NCBI GenBank assembly: GCA_002794705.1
Contig: PGTK01000001.1
Location: forward strand, 62,001 to 126,000
Reading direction: 5' to 3'
DNA: 64,000 nt
Source: Candidatus Thermofonsia Clade 1 bacterium
GTDB lineage: Bacteria; Chloroflexota; Anaerolineae; Aggregatilineales; UBA2796
In this document: piece by piece, positions 26,734 through 35,751 of the stretch
How the letters are laid out: each line of letters opens with the position of its first letter
Numbering within the stretch: position 1 is the first letter of the stretch
Notes under the pieces: model-generated
Told to the model about the DNA's origin: nothing
The model's input: the letters and a program-made list of their open reading frames with translations, nothing else
Database searches by the model: none
Made by a program: the position numbers and the translations under genes

Positions 26734-26863
26734 GTCTTGTGGGCTCCTCGAGGAGTCTAGCGTACGCTGTACAAATTTTACGCTAACCTTTTGAGCTGGA
26801 GGCTCTTTTGAGAGAGTTTTGAGTCATGCCTGCGCTGAGCCAAGTGGCGCGCAGCCACAAGCG

Positions 26864-28204
26864 TTAGCTCTCGCGCAGCATTTCGGCGTGCAGCTTGCGC
26901 TCAGCCAGTAAATCGCGTATGGCGCGCTGCAGTTTCTCTGGACTATGCCGCCAAGGGCGCTGTGGATCGGTCAGATCGGTCTCGATCACATCGTAATCGT
27001 AGCGCAGATGGTGATCAAGTGGCATCGGCGCGACGTAATGCGTATTTTCGCCCGCATTCTGCTGTGGACAGGCGTTATTGGCTAAGATCACATCAAGCAC
27101 GCCCTTGCCAATATGCCGCTCTAAAGCTAAAACGTGATCCGCCACACTGAAGCCCTCAGTCTCGCCTTTTTGCGTGGCGATGTTGCACACATAGATGACA
27201 AGCGCATTGCTGGCGCGCACAGCTTGCACAATACCGTCCACTAGCAACGTGGGTAGGATGCTGGTGAACAGACTGCCCGGCCCGATCACGATCAGCTCAG
27301 CGCTCAAAATGGCGCGGATTGAGTCAGGATAAGCACGGGCGCGCTCTGGCAGAAGAAAGACGCGCTCAATCGTCCCGCCTGCTTTGGGAATCTGCGATTC
27401 GCCGATCACACGCTTCAGACGGCGCTCCGCTGTGCGCACTTCAGCGCCCAACTGCACATCTTGCAAGGTGGCAGGCAAGACGCGCCCGCGAGTCGCCAAG
27501 ACCTTGCTCGCCTCGATCACAGCGCGATCCATGCCGCCTGTGATATCGGCAAGCGCCGTCAGGAATAAGTTGCCGAAGCTGTGTCCCTGTAGACCGCCAT
27601 TGGTGAAGCGATACTGAAACAGCTGCGTGATGAGCGACTCGTCATCCGCCAATGCTGCAAGGTTTTGGCGCAAATCGCCTGGCGCTAGAATGCCGAACTC
27701 TTCGCGTAGAATGCCCGTGCTGCCGCCGTCATCGGCTACGGTCACAATGGCTGTGATGTTGCCCGTCTGCCCTTTGAAGGCGCGTAAGACGGAGGGCAAG
27801 CCCGATCCGCCGCCTAGCGCCACCAGACGCACGCCGTTGGCTTGCCGCGCATGATCGGTCATCAAATCCACTAGACTTTCACGCCGTCCGCGCAGCAAAG
27901 GCGCAAGAATCGAACGGCTCAGGCGCGTCGCACCGATGTAGAGCGCTACGCTCCCTGATATGCCCAGAGTCAAGCTGAGCGCAAGCAAGGGAACGCTATC
28001 AAGAGCAAGTAAGTCAGCCGTGCGCAGGAAGATCAGGGTCAGCAGCAGGGCGAGGGCAAAGCTGAGCGCGACAAAACTGAAGGCAAGCAGGACGATCCAG
28101 CGCTTAATGCCGATGCCGATTGTGAGCCATTTGCGCCACGCCGCAGGCAGACGAACTTTTTGTCTCATTTGAGCGATCATGCCCTGTAGCTTAGCACGTG
28201 CCAC
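26864..28204 (-). CDS. YvcK/CofD-like protein (gluconeogenesis factor family)
   Basis: Homologue of B. subtilis YvcK, a UDP-sugar-binding protein required for growth on gluconeogenic substrates and for cell shape. The CofD-like domain begins near residue 105 with [16 protein letters not shown], then [31 protein letters not shown] and GHSFGNLFL. Unlike YvcK, it has an N-terminal membrane part with two helices (about 35-60 and 65-90). Start choice is uncertain: the GTG at 28204 has no visible ribosome-binding site, and ATG codons at 28180 and 28168 are alternatives that keep the membrane helices. It is divergent from prs. Confidence 0.88.
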   Translation of the reverse strand: MARAKLQGMIAQMRQKVRLPAAWRKWLTIGIGIKRWIVLLAFSFVALSFALALLLTLIFLRTADLLALDSVPLLALSLTLGISGSVALYIGATRLSRSILAPLLRGRRESLVDLMTDHARQANGVRLVALGGGSGLPSVLRAFKGQTGNITAIVTVADDGGSTGILREEFGILAPGDLRQNLAALADDESLITQLFQYRFTNGGLQGHSFGNLFLTALADITGGMDRAVIEASKVLATRGRVLPATLQDVQLGAEVRTAERRLKRVIGESQIPKAGGTIERVFLLPERARAYPDSIRAILSAELIVIGPGSLFTSILPTLLVDGIVQAVRASNALVIYVCNIATQKGETEGFSVADHVLALERHIGKGVLDVILANNACPQQNAGENTHYVAPMPLDHHLRYDYDVIETDLTDPQRPWRHSPEKLQRAIRDLLAERKLHAEMLRES

Positions 28205-28266
28205 AATGCAGCGTCAAGGGAGGTGCGCCGCTCAAACTGACTATGCCGCCTTAAGCCGCCTTAAGC

Positions 28267-28272
28267 TATAAT
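28267..28272 (+). promoter_or_regulatory. -10 element of the prs promoter
   Basis: A consensus TATAAT lies 34 bases before the leader ORF and 81 bases before prs. No good -35 is seen at 16-18 bases. The resulting 5' leader of about 70 bases holds the short ORF and hairpin described in the next entry. Confidence 0.5.
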
Positions 28273-28300
28273 ACGCGCCACTCACAGAAAGGAGCGCGGC

Positions 28301-28351
28301 GTGCCTAAGGCGCAAGGGTGGTGCGACCGCCGCGCTAGTAAAAGCCTATGA
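28301..28351 (+). CDS. Short leader ORF coupled to prs
   Basis: A 16-codon frame (MPKAQGWCDRRASKSL) starts with GTG six bases after the strong site AAAGGAG (28288-28294). Its TGA (28349-28351) overlaps the prs ATG as ATGA. prs has no Shine-Dalgarno of its own. An inverted repeat, AGCGCGGC (28293-28300) with GCCGCGCT (28329-28336), encloses most of the frame and could hide the ribosome-binding site. This looks like a translationally coupled leader; whether it only drives prs translation or also senses something is unknown. Confidence 0.5.
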   Translation: MPKAQGWCDRRASKSL

Positions 28352-29367
28352 CAACCAAATCGCGCAGAGTGCCCGGCACAAAGTACACACCTTCTGAGAC
28401 TGGCTATAAAGCGGCGCCCGGTCAGTATGGCGAGATCAAGCTCTATGCAGGCTCGCATTATCCCTATCTGGGGCAGGAAATTGCTGAGTACCTGAAAATA
28501 CCGCTCAGCACCTGCGAGGTTCAACGCTTTTCAAACGAGAATATTTTCGTCAAGCTGCGCAGCTCTGTGCGCGGGCAGGATGTCTACCTTGTGCAGGGCA
28601 TGTGTTCGCCCGTTAACGACAACATCATGGAAATGCTGATCACCATTGACGCCCTCAAGCGCGACTCCGCCGGGCGCATTACAGTAGTCATCCCCTATTA
28701 CAGCTACGGGCGGAGCGACAAGAAAGATCAGCCGCGAGTGCCAATCACAGCCCGCCTGCTCGCTGATATGATCCAAGTGGCAGGCGCTGATCGCTACATC
28801 ACGATTGATCTGCACGCGCCGCAAATTCAGGGCTTTTTCAGCATCCCTGGCGATGCTCTGACCGCCTTCCACCTGATCAGCGATTATTTCGTTGAAAAAG
28901 CGCTTGCGAATGCCTCTGTGGTCAGCACTGATCTCGGTTTTGCCAAGAAAGGGCGCAACTACGCCCAAAAGCTGGATATGCCGCTGGCTGTGGTAGAAAA
29001 ACGGCGCATCGGCAACCAAGACAAGACCGAAGTGATGAGCCTGATCGGCGATGTGGAAGGTATGGACGTGATCATCATTGATGACGAGTGCGATACAGCC
29101 GGCAGCATTGTCAACGCTGTCAATGTGGTGCTGGATAACGGCGCACGGGATGTCTACGTCGCCTTTACGCATGCTGTTTTGAGCGGTCCAGCTGTTGATC
29201 GGCTCTCCAGATTGCCGATCAAAGAGATCGTGACCACCAATACCTTGCCGATTCCGCCTGAAAAGCGGCTGCCCAACATGACCATTTTGAGCGTAGCACC
29301 GCTGTTGGCGGAGGTGATCAAGCGCGCCCATGAGGGACGCAGCGTCGGCGAGTTGTTCGACGAATAG
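28348..29367 (+). CDS. prs: Ribose-phosphate pyrophosphokinase
   Basis: Makes PRPP from ribose 5-phosphate and ATP, feeding purine, pyrimidine, histidine and NAD synthesis. Recognisable parts are RFSNENIFVKLRSSVRGQDV, DLHAPQIQGFF and the PRPP-binding loop VIIIDDECDTAGSI. The usual SPDxGG segment reads STDLGFAKK, so it is a somewhat divergent member. An N-terminal extension of about 26 residues precedes the conserved IKLYAGSHYP start; no internal Met allows a shorter form. The ATG overlaps the stop of the leader ORF and lacks a ribosome-binding site, suggesting coupled translation. Confidence 0.94.
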   Translation: MTTKSRRVPGTKYTPSETGYKAAPGQYGEIKLYAGSHYPYLGQEIAEYLKIPLSTCEVQRFSNENIFVKLRSSVRGQDVYLVQGMCSPVNDNIMEMLITIDALKRDSAGRITVVIPYYSYGRSDKKDQPRVPITARLLADMIQVAGADRYITIDLHAPQIQGFFSIPGDALTAFHLISDYFVEKALANASVVSTDLGFAKKGRNYAQKLDMPLAVVEKRRIGNQDKTEVMSLIGDVEGMDVIIIDDECDTAGSIVNAVNVVLDNGARDVYVAFTHAVLSGPAVDRLSRLPIKEIVTTNTLPIPPEKRLPNMTILSVAPLLAEVIKRAHEGRSVGELFDE

Positions 29368-29413
29368 CTCTTTAATGCATATTCTATTTGTGCATTTTCA
29401 CAAGATCGAATTG

Positions 29414-29443
29414 TTGATCTGCACATAGTTTTTTTCGTATATA
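29414..29443 (+). promoter_or_regulatory. Promoter of the secreted-protein cluster
   Basis: TTGATC (29414-29419), an 18-base spacer and TATATA (29438-29443) form a sigma-70-like promoter within an unusually AT-rich stretch. The expected transcription start falls on the first palindrome at 29449-29460. Confidence 0.45.
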
Positions 29444-29448
29444 AAGTG

Positions 29449-29460
29449 TAAAGCGCTTTA
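29449..29460 (+). promoter_or_regulatory. Palindromic operator 1 (LacI-type)
   Basis: The perfect 12-base palindrome TAAAGCGCTTTA has the central CG typical of LacI/GalR family operators. Its centre is exactly 21 bases (two helical turns) from that of operator 2, so both would face the same side of the DNA. It overlaps the predicted transcription start. Confidence 0.5.
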
Positions 29461-29464
29461 TCAA

Positions 29465-29486
29465 TTTTTGAGAGCGCTCTCAAAAA
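29465..29486 (+). promoter_or_regulatory. Palindromic operator 2 (LacI-type)
   Basis: A perfect 22-base palindrome with core TGAGAGCGCTCTCA flanked by A/T runs. The core differs little from the TGGGAGCGCTCCCA operators bound by CebR-type LacI-family sugar repressors. It sits between the promoter and the gene, where a bound repressor would block transcription. It is too A/T-flanked and badly placed to be a terminator of prs alone, although the hairpin could also form in RNA. Confidence 0.6.
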
Positions 29487-29514
29487 CTAACTTTTCAGGA
29501 GGAGGCTTAAGTTT

Positions 29515-30891
29515 ATGCATCGCATTACCAGCTGCTTCATGCTCATCGCTGCACTGGTGCTCGCTGTACTAGGGACGCCCCAGCGCGCTGAGGCAGCTAC
29601 CATCACTGTGACGCCCGATTACCTGCAAGGCTGGGAGATCATCAACATTCAGCCCAGCAACATTCCGCTCAGCAAATTTACGGAAGGACCGGGCGAGCCC
29701 CCGCTGGGGAAAGGTAGCTATCAAGTCCGCCTTGATGGACGTGCCTCAATGGTCATGCTCGTCCGCCGCGATCTGGAAAGCCGCAAGCTGACCGAGATCA
29801 AGACGATCTCTTTCCACACCTACCGCAGCGGCGGCAATGCAGCGCACGATTGGTACATCAATCTCTTCCTCAGCACTGACCCGAATCGCCCCTATGCCAA
29901 TTGCCGCGTTGACTTCGCCACGCCGCCCGGCGACCAAGGCGTCTGGCAGTTCAAGCCCGCCACCGACGCCAGCATCTATAACTACGGCTGGACTGTCCAT
30001 CACGCTGACACAAACCTCAAAGAATGCCCTGTGACGATTGACTACGATAAGAATGTCTCGTTTGAAGGCATTTTAGAGGCTTTCAAAGCATATCCTGATA
30101 CGATCTTCCGTCCGCCATCACAGTTTCAGCCCGTGATCGCCTTCAACACGGGCTTCAACGGTCCGAATACGCACGCCGGTCACGAATCGGCAATTGATGC
30201 TATCACCATCAACGAAACCACGTGGGATTTCGAGCTGAGCGCTGATATGATCGTGCGCCTTGTCTCGCCCGATTCGCTGACCGATTGGGAACTCGTGCCT
30301 GTCAACGAAGGTGCCATGGTCTCTTTTGGTTTTGTGGAAGGTCCGGGCGCGCCGCCGCTGGGCAAGGGCAGCTATCGCGTCCAGCTGGATGAGCGCCCCT
30401 CGATCATGCTGATCATGAACTTCGGCTTGGTCAGCACCAAGCTGAGCGAGATCAACACTATCTCTTTCCACACCTATCGCAGCGGCGAAAACCAGCGCGA
30501 TTGGTACCTGAACCTGTTTGTCAGCTCTAGCGGCAAGGATGAGGCTGACTGCCGCATTGACTTCGCTGTGGATGCTACCGAGAAAAATCAATGGACGTTC
30601 CGCGACGCGACCAATCCGCAGCTCTTCAACTACGGCTGGACAGTCCATCACGTTGAGCCACGGCGCTGCCCGATCATCGTTGGCTACGATCAGAGCAAGT
30701 CGTTCAGCGAAATCAAGCGGCTCTTCGAGGCGTATCCCGATGCTGCGCTGAAACCGAGAGAGCCCGGCGGTCCGGTTGTCTCGTTCAACACGGGCTACAA
30801 CTCACAAGGCACGCACGCAGGTCACGACGCCGCCATTGACGCCGTCACGATCAACAGCGTAACGTGGGACTTCGAGCCTTCGGGCAAGTGA
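29515..30891 (+). CDS. Secreted protein with two copies of an unassigned GPGxPPLGKGS domain
   Basis: A 458-residue protein with a clear signal peptide (MHRITSCFMLIAALVLAVLG, cleavage after about AEA at 27) and no anchor. The mature part is two copies of one domain (about 40-242 and 257-455). Shared landmarks are EGPGxPPLGKGSY, ISFHTYRSG, DWYxNLF, CRxDF, YGWTVHH, a second Cys (ECPVTI / RCPIIV), AIDAxTIN and WDFE. The two cysteines per copy could form a disulfide. The pattern suggests a beta-sandwich, as in sugar-binding or adhesive modules, but I do not know the function. The ATG follows AGGAGG by nine bases. Two further paralogues lie directly downstream. Confidence 0.8.
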   Translation: MHRITSCFMLIAALVLAVLGTPQRAEAATITVTPDYLQGWEIINIQPSNIPLSKFTEGPGEPPLGKGSYQVRLDGRASMVMLVRRDLESRKLTEIKTISFHTYRSGGNAAHDWYINLFLSTDPNRPYANCRVDFATPPGDQGVWQFKPATDASIYNYGWTVHHADTNLKECPVTIDYDKNVSFEGILEAFKAYPDTIFRPPSQFQPVIAFNTGFNGPNTHAGHESAIDAITINETTWDFELSADMIVRLVSPDSLTDWELVPVNEGAMVSFGFVEGPGAPPLGKGSYRVQLDERPSIMLIMNFGLVSTKLSEINTISFHTYRSGENQRDWYLNLFVSSSGKDEADCRIDFAVDATEKNQWTFRDATNPQLFNYGWTVHHVEPRRCPIIVGYDQSKSFSEIKRLFEAYPDAALKPREPGGPVVSFNTGYNSQGTHAGHDAAIDAVTINSVTWDFEPSGK

Positions 30892-30913
30892 GCATTTGAT
30901 CATCCTGCAGCAA

Positions 30914-30942
30914 GGCGCTTGCCGTCACTTTGGGCAGGCGCC
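30914..30942 (+). terminator. Hairpin between the first and second secreted-protein genes
   Basis: GGCGCTTGCC (30914-30923) pairs with GGCAGGCGCC (30933-30942), ten pairs with one G-U, and a nine-base loop. It lies 22 bases after the stop. There is no T-tract directly after it, so it may reduce read-through or stabilise the upstream message. Confidence 0.45.
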
Positions 30943-30989
30943 TGCGGTAGGATTTTCTGAAAAGTCGAGCAAAGATGAGGACATCGGCT

Positions 30990-32039
30990 ATGTTGAAGTT
31001 CATTCGTATCGCAATGATCGTCGTTTTGGCAAGCGTGGCACTGATCGAGGCGCCATCAGCGCAGGCACAGTCGAGCGTCAAGATCGTCTGGCCGGGCGGC
31101 ACAGCGGGCTGGTACTCGTATGAATTTGGCAGCGCGCCAAAGCCAGCTTTCGGCTACGGTCCGGGCGCGCCGCCGCTTGGAACGGGCAGCTTTGGCATCT
31201 TTTCGCCTTTAGTAGTTCCGAACCTAGGCGGTGCAGGCATTGGGCGCGGCGACTTTGTCGGCACGGCGCTAAGCGCGATGAGTATCTCGTACAGCACCTA
31301 TTACAATAACTCCACAGGCGATAATTGGCGCCTCAAGCTGTACATCAATACAACTGGCAGCCCTAGCAGTGCCAATTGTGCTGTTGAGTACGTCCATGCT
31401 GGCGGACCTGCGAATACATGGCTGTTGCGCGTGCCAACCGCTGCCACAGGCGGCTACACGCCCAGCGGCGGCTGGGTCTGGCGCAGTGACGAAATAGCAG
31501 CTCCCTCAGGACCTTGCAATGCCTCTCCTAACTGGGGGTCTCCAGTCGATTGGTCAGCAGTTACTGCTGCATATCCCTCTGCAGTTCTTGCGCCCAACAG
31601 CAGCGGCACGACGATTGTGCTTCAAATCTTCGAATTCAGCACGCCCGGCTTGAACGGCGTGATTGACGCTGTGACCATCAACGGCATTACATGGGACTTC
31701 GAAGTTGATCCGCCGCCTGCGTCGTTCTTTGATCCCGGCGATGGGCGCTACGATCCGCGCCCCGGCGACCGTCTGGCTGCTTACTGCGAGGCGAAGCGCG
31801 TGTTGATCTACGGCGTGAACAATCGCAGCCGCGGCTTCCTGTTGGGCATCTTCGAGTTTGAGGCGCTCAAGCAGGCAGGCGAGGAAGGCATCTACCTCGA
31901 TAGGGGCGTAGATGGCATCGTCTCAGCCAGCATGGGTCCGCAAGGTCACATCTGGGTCGCTTGGACAGGCGGTCAATACAACGCCAGCGGACGCCCAGAA
32001 CACGGCTTTGCCAAGCTCGTTCACTGCGGCACGCAGTAG
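30990..32039 (+). CDS. Secreted protein with one GPGxPPLGxGS domain and a C-terminal module
   Basis: A 349-residue exported protein. The signal peptide is MLKFIRIAMIVVLASVALIE, cleaved near AQA. The start at 30990 has a GAGG site upstream; an ATG at 30975 is in frame but poorly supported. The domain (about 35-245) shows YGPGAPPLGTGSFGI, ISYSTY, WRLKLYINT, a Cys in NCAVEY, a second in GPCNAS, VIDAVTING and WDFE. A further 100-residue module starts DPGDGRYDPRPGDRLAAYC and ends KLVHCGTQ. I associate such tails with secreted proteins of Anaerolineae, from memory. Function unknown. Confidence 0.78.
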   Translation: MLKFIRIAMIVVLASVALIEAPSAQAQSSVKIVWPGGTAGWYSYEFGSAPKPAFGYGPGAPPLGTGSFGIFSPLVVPNLGGAGIGRGDFVGTALSAMSISYSTYYNNSTGDNWRLKLYINTTGSPSSANCAVEYVHAGGPANTWLLRVPTAATGGYTPSGGWVWRSDEIAAPSGPCNASPNWGSPVDWSAVTAAYPSAVLAPNSSGTTIVLQIFEFSTPGLNGVIDAVTINGITWDFEVDPPPASFFDPGDGRYDPRPGDRLAAYCEAKRVLIYGVNNRSRGFLLGIFEFEALKQAGEEGIYLDRGVDGIVSASMGPQGHIWVAWTGGQYNASGRPEHGFAKLVHCGTQ

Positions 32040-32053
32040 TCAATTAGAATGCG

Positions 32054-32081
32054 GCAGCCTGCTGAGGTCTTAGCAGGCTGC
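32054..32081 (+). terminator. Hairpin between the second and third secreted-protein genes
   Basis: A perfect ten-base stem (GCAGCCTGCT at 32054-32063, AGCAGGCTGC at 32072-32081) with an eight-base loop is followed by the pyrimidine-rich TCTCTAAT. It is probably a partial or weak terminator, 14 bases after the stop. Confidence 0.6.
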
Positions 32082-32115
32082 TCTCTAATAGGTTGAGAGA
32101 TAGGAGTATCGTAGC

Positions 32116-32847
32116 ATGGGCAAGTTTATCAAGTTAGCAACGGCGATCGCGCTCATTTTGGCAGTAGCATGGGCAGGGCAGGCTGTTAACGCGGGCGTGG
32201 TCGCTACTTTTGTGGTTACGTCGGGCAATATGCAGGGCTGGGGCACCTTCACAGTAGACGGCGGCTTCTTCAAGTTCGCCGAAGGTCCGGGCCGACCGCC
32301 GTTGGGCAAAGAGAGCTTCATCGCCACGGTTGACGGCAACGACATGGTCGGCTTGCAGCGCTATGACTACGTCAACGAGCCGCTGAACATCCTGTTCATT
32401 GACTACGCGACCTATCACAAGGGCAAGCCCGATAACGACTGGTTCATCAACTTGTACGTCAAGGCAGGTGGCGATCAGACCACAGCCAATTGCCGTCTTG
32501 ACTTTAACGGCGCGACCGTCTCCAATCGCTGGAATCGCAAGTCGCCGATGACGGCCCGCGGCTGGACTGTCCACAACTACAATCCCGATGCGCCCGGCCA
32601 TATGCCCTGTCCGTATCAGCACACTGACTATGGGCGTCCCAAGACGTGGCGGGAGGTGCTGAGCGAGTTCCGCAAGCGCGGCTTCAAACCCGTGATAAAG
32701 CCTGACGGCGTATTCGGCACAGCGACCATCTCAATCGCTATCGGCTATCCTTCGCGTGGCGCACAGGGCAAGGACTACATCGAGAGCGCCATTGATAGCA
32801 TTCAGATCAACGAATTCCGCTGGGATTTTGAGCTGAACGCGCCGTGA
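32116..32847 (+). CDS. Secreted protein with a single GPGxPPLGKxS domain
   Basis: A 243-residue exported protein, the shortest of the three paralogues. The signal peptide is MGKFIKLATAIALILAVAWA with cleavage near VNA. The mature protein is one domain: AEGPGRPPLGKESF, IDYATYHKG, DWFINLYV, NCRLDF, GWTVHN, a second Cys in MPCPYQ, AIDSIQIN and WDFELN. Cysteine positions match those of the other copies. It lies 76 bases after the second gene and ends before a strong terminator, so the three genes may form one regulon with internal weak stops. Confidence 0.78.
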   Translation: MGKFIKLATAIALILAVAWAGQAVNAGVVATFVVTSGNMQGWGTFTVDGGFFKFAEGPGRPPLGKESFIATVDGNDMVGLQRYDYVNEPLNILFIDYATYHKGKPDNDWFINLYVKAGGDQTTANCRLDFNGATVSNRWNRKSPMTARGWTVHNYNPDAPGHMPCPYQHTDYGRPKTWREVLSEFRKRGFKPVIKPDGVFGTATISIAIGYPSRGAQGKDYIESAIDSIQINEFRWDFELNAP

Positions 32848-32880
32848 TCTCTCGCTCAGCTCTGCGATAGGCTGCTTTTT

Positions 32881-32912
32881 CAAAGGCGAGGTGTAGCCTC
32901 GCCTTTGCTTTT
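32881..32912 (+). terminator. Rho-independent terminator of the secreted-protein cluster
   Basis: A perfect 11-base stem (CAAAGGCGAGG at 32881-32891, CCTCGCCTTTG at 32897-32907) with a five-base loop is followed by CTTTT. It separates the cluster from acnA. Confidence 0.9.
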
Positions 32913-32942
32913 CTCAACTGGAAAAGGCGCGCTATCTTACGC

Positions 32943-32948
32943 TACAAT
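32943..32948 (+). promoter_or_regulatory. -10 element upstream of acnA
   Basis: TACAAT lies 46 bases before the chosen acnA ATG and 30 bases after the terminator. No matching -35 is evident. An independent acnA promoter is expected here because of the terminator just upstream. Confidence 0.4.
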
Positions 32949-32993
32949 TAAACCTAAGTTTCACACGCTTTGTCGGAACGGGATGATCTGTCT

Positions 32994-35702
32994 ATGAGCC
33001 AGAAGTACGATAAGTTCGGCGCACGTGCCGCCTTTGAGACCGGTAGCGGCACTGCTTATCTCTACCGCATCAATCGCCTTGAGGAACTTGGAATTGCGCC
33101 CGTCTCGCGCTTGCCATTTTCGATCAAGGTGCTGCTGGAGAGCGCTTTGCGTTCCCTTGACGGCTATAACGTCACTGAGGATGACGTCATCGCTTGGGCG
33201 ACCTATAACGCCGCCACGCCCGCGCCGCGTGAGGTGCCTTTCATGCCCGCCCGCGTCCTGATGCAAGACTACACAGGCGTGCCGTGCATGGTAGACCTCG
33301 CCGCCATGCGCGACGCCATGCACAAGCTGGGCAAGGATCCGCGCAAGGTCAATCCGCTTGTGCCAACTGACCTCGTGATCGATCATTCGATTCAAATTGA
33401 CGCTTTCGGCAGCCGCGACGCGCTGATGCTCAACAGCAAGCTGGAATTTGAGCGCAACTATGAGCGCTATGAGTTCCTGCGCTGGGCGCAGACTGCTTTC
33501 CAGAATTATCGCGTTGTGCCGCCGCGCTCAGGCATTGTCCATCAGGTGAACCTTGAGTATTTGGCGAAGGGCGTGCAGCGCAAGACTGAAAACGGCGAGA
33601 CAGTCGCCTTCCCAGATAGCTTGGTCGGCACGGATTCGCACAGCACCATGATCAACGGCTTGGGCGTGGTCGGCTGGGGCGTGGGCGGCATTGAGGCAGA
33701 GGCAGTCATGCTCGGTCAGCCCTACTACATGCTCTTGCCGGAAGTGATCGGCTTCAAACTGACGGGCAGGTTGCCCGAAGGCACCACCGCCACTGACCTT
33801 GTGCTGGTCATCACGCAGATTTTGCGCAAGAAAGGCGTGGTGGATAAGTTCGTTGAGTTCTTCGGCGAGGGTCTCAGCCAGATGTCTCTGCCAGATCGCG
33901 CTACCATTGCCAACATGGCGCCCGACTATGGCGCGACAATGGGCTTCTTCCCTGTGGATCACATTACGCTGGAGTACTTGCGGCGCACAGGGCGCTCTGA
34001 GGCGGAGGTGCAGCTGGTGGAGCGCTACTGCAAGGAGCAGGGCTTATTCCGCACTGATGAGACGCCCGCGCCCGTCTTCACGGATGTAATTGAGTTGGAT
34101 TTGGGCAGCGTCGAACCGAGTCTGGCAGGTCCGAAGCGTCCGCAGGATCGCGTGCGCCTGAGCGACCTGAAGCGCTCTTTTGAAGATGCGCTCAGCGCGC
34201 CGCTCAGCGCTCGCGGCTATGCCCTCAGCGATGAAGAGCGCGCCAAGCGCGTCACTGTGCAGAACGGTCATACAGTTGAGCTATCGCATGGCGCTGTGGT
34301 GATCGCCTCAATCACCAGCTGCACGAATACCAGCAATCCCTCTGTGATGCTCGGCGCCGGTCTGCTCGCTAAGAAAGCTGTGGAGCGCGGTTTGACCGTC
34401 AAGCCGTATGTCAAGACCAGTCTGGCGCCCGGCTCGCGTGTGGTGACCGAGTATCTCACTGAGACGGGTCTGATGGATTACCTTGAGCAGCTCGGCTTCC
34501 ATGTGGTGGGCTATGGCTGCACTACCTGCATCGGCAACTCCGGTCCGCTGCCGGAGAAGGTAGCGCAAGCTGTGACGGAGCATAACCTTGTCGCTGCTGC
34601 CGTGCTGAGCGGCAACCGCAACTTTGAAGGGCGCATCAATCCGCTAGTCAAGGCGAACTATTTGGCGTCACCGCCGCTTGTGGTCGCCTATGCCCTAGCT
34701 GGCACAGTGGATATTGACCTCGAACATGAGCCAATTGGCTACGATAAAGAGGGCAAGCCCGTCTATCTGCGCGAGATTTGGTACACGCAGGCTGAGCTGG
34801 AAGAATACATGCGCGTGGCGACTAAGCCTGAGGTCTATCAGCGGCTCTATAACGGCATTGAGACGGCGAATGAGGACTGGAACGCCATTCCGACCAAAGG
34901 CGATCTGCTCTACTCTTGGTCAGAGGAGTCCACATACATTCAGCGTCCGCCGTACTTCGATGACTTCACAATCGAGGTGGCGCCGCTGAGCGATATTCGC
35001 AATGCGCGTGTCCTAGCGCTGCTGGGCGATTCGATCACGACTGATCATATCTCGCCTGCGGGCAACATCGCTGTGAACAGCCCTGCTGGTCAGTATTTGC
35101 TCTCGCTGGGCGTGCGCAAGGAAGATTTCAATCAGTATGGCACGCGGCGCGGCAATGATCGCGTCATGGTGCGCGGCACGTTCGCCAACATCCGCATCAA
35201 GAATCTGATGCTGGACGGCGTAGAGGGCGGCTACACGCGCTACCTGCCCACAGGTGAGCAGATGAGCATCTACGACGCCGCCATGCGCTACAAACAGGAC
35301 GGCACGCCGCTGATCGTGATCGCGGGCAAGGAATACGGCACGGGCAGCAGCCGCGACTGGGCAGCTAAGGGTACGGCGCTCTTGGGCGTGCGCGCAGTCT
35401 TGGCGGAGAGCTTCGAGCGCATTCATCGCGGCAACTTGGTCGGCATGGGCGTCTTGCCGCTGCAGTTCAAGGCGGGCGAGAGTGCCACGACCTACGGCTT
35501 GACGGGCGAAGAAATCTACCACATTGAGGGCATTCATGACGGCATGGCGCCTCGCGCTGAGGTCACAGTGCGCATGGAGCGCCCTAGCGGCGAGTCGTTT
35601 GCCTTCAGCGCGATTGCCCGCCTCGATTCGCAGGTTGAGATTGATAACTATCGCAATGGCGGCATTTTGCCGGCTGTGCTGCGCAAGATGTTGGCGGAGT
35701 GA
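32994..35702 (+). CDS. acnA: Aconitate hydratase A
   Basis: [4Fe-4S] enzyme of the TCA cycle that isomerises citrate to isocitrate. The 902-residue length fits the AcnA/IRP1 type. The cluster cysteines are visible in [11 protein letters not shown] and [13 protein letters not shown]. Other family stretches are [20 protein letters not shown] and, in the swivelling C-terminal domain, [15 protein letters not shown] and [17 protein letters not shown] place the start at the ATG at 32994, with GGGAT nine bases upstream; an in-frame TTG at 32970 would add eight residues. It is monocistronic between two terminators. Confidence 0.97.
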   Translation: MSQKYDKFGARAAFETGSGTAYLYRINRLEELGIAPVSRLPFSIKVLLESALRSLDGYNVTEDDVIAWATYNAATPAPREVPFMPARVLMQDYTGVPCMVDLAAMRDAMHKLGKDPRKVNPLVPTDLVIDHSIQIDAFGSRDALMLNSKLEFERNYERYEFLRWAQTAFQNYRVVPPRSGIVHQVNLEYLAKGVQRKTENGETVAFPDSLVGTDSHSTMINGLGVVGWGVGGIEAEAVMLGQPYYMLLPEVIGFKLTGRLPEGTTATDLVLVITQILRKKGVVDKFVEFFGEGLSQMSLPDRATIANMAPDYGATMGFFPVDHITLEYLRRTGRSEAEVQLVERYCKEQGLFRTDETPAPVFTDVIELDLGSVEPSLAGPKRPQDRVRLSDLKRSFEDALSAPLSARGYALSDEERAKRVTVQNGHTVELSHGAVVIASITSCTNTSNPSVMLGAGLLAKKAVERGLTVKPYVKTSLAPGSRVVTEYLTETGLMDYLEQLGFHVVGYGCTTCIGNSGPLPEKVAQAVTEHNLVAAAVLSGNRNFEGRINPLVKANYLASPPLVVAYALAGTVDIDLEHEPIGYDKEGKPVYLREIWYTQAELEEYMRVATKPEVYQRLYNGIETANEDWNAIPTKGDLLYSWSEESTYIQRPPYFDDFTIEVAPLSDIRNARVLALLGDSITTDHISPAGNIAVNSPAGQYLLSLGVRKEDFNQYGTRRGNDRVMVRGTFANIRIKNLMLDGVEGGYTRYLPTGEQMSIYDAAMRYKQDGTPLIVIAGKEYGTGSSRDWAAKGTALLGVRAVLAESFERIHRGNLVGMGVLPLQFKAGESATTYGLTGEEIYHIEGIHDGMAPRAEVTVRMERPSGESFAFSAIARLDSQVEIDNYRNGGILPAVLRKMLAE

Positions 35703-35709
35703 GGCTGTC

Positions 35710-35739
35710 AGGGGCGTCTCAGGCAACTGGGACGCCCCT
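35710..35739. terminator. Bidirectional hairpin between acnA and era
   Basis: AGGGGCGTC (35710-35718) pairs with GACGCCCCT (35731-35739). It lies eight bases after the acnA stop and 12 bases beyond the convergent era stop, so it can serve both transcripts. On the plus strand it is followed by TAAAT, not a strong T-tract. Confidence 0.6.
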
Positions 35740-35751
35740 TAAATGCCTTGA

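Noticed and set aside
32134..32622. Long minus-strand ORF opposite the third secreted-protein gene
   Set aside because: The plus-strand frame has a signal peptide, ribosome-binding site and clear paralogues; the minus-strand frame is a shadow of high-GC codons.
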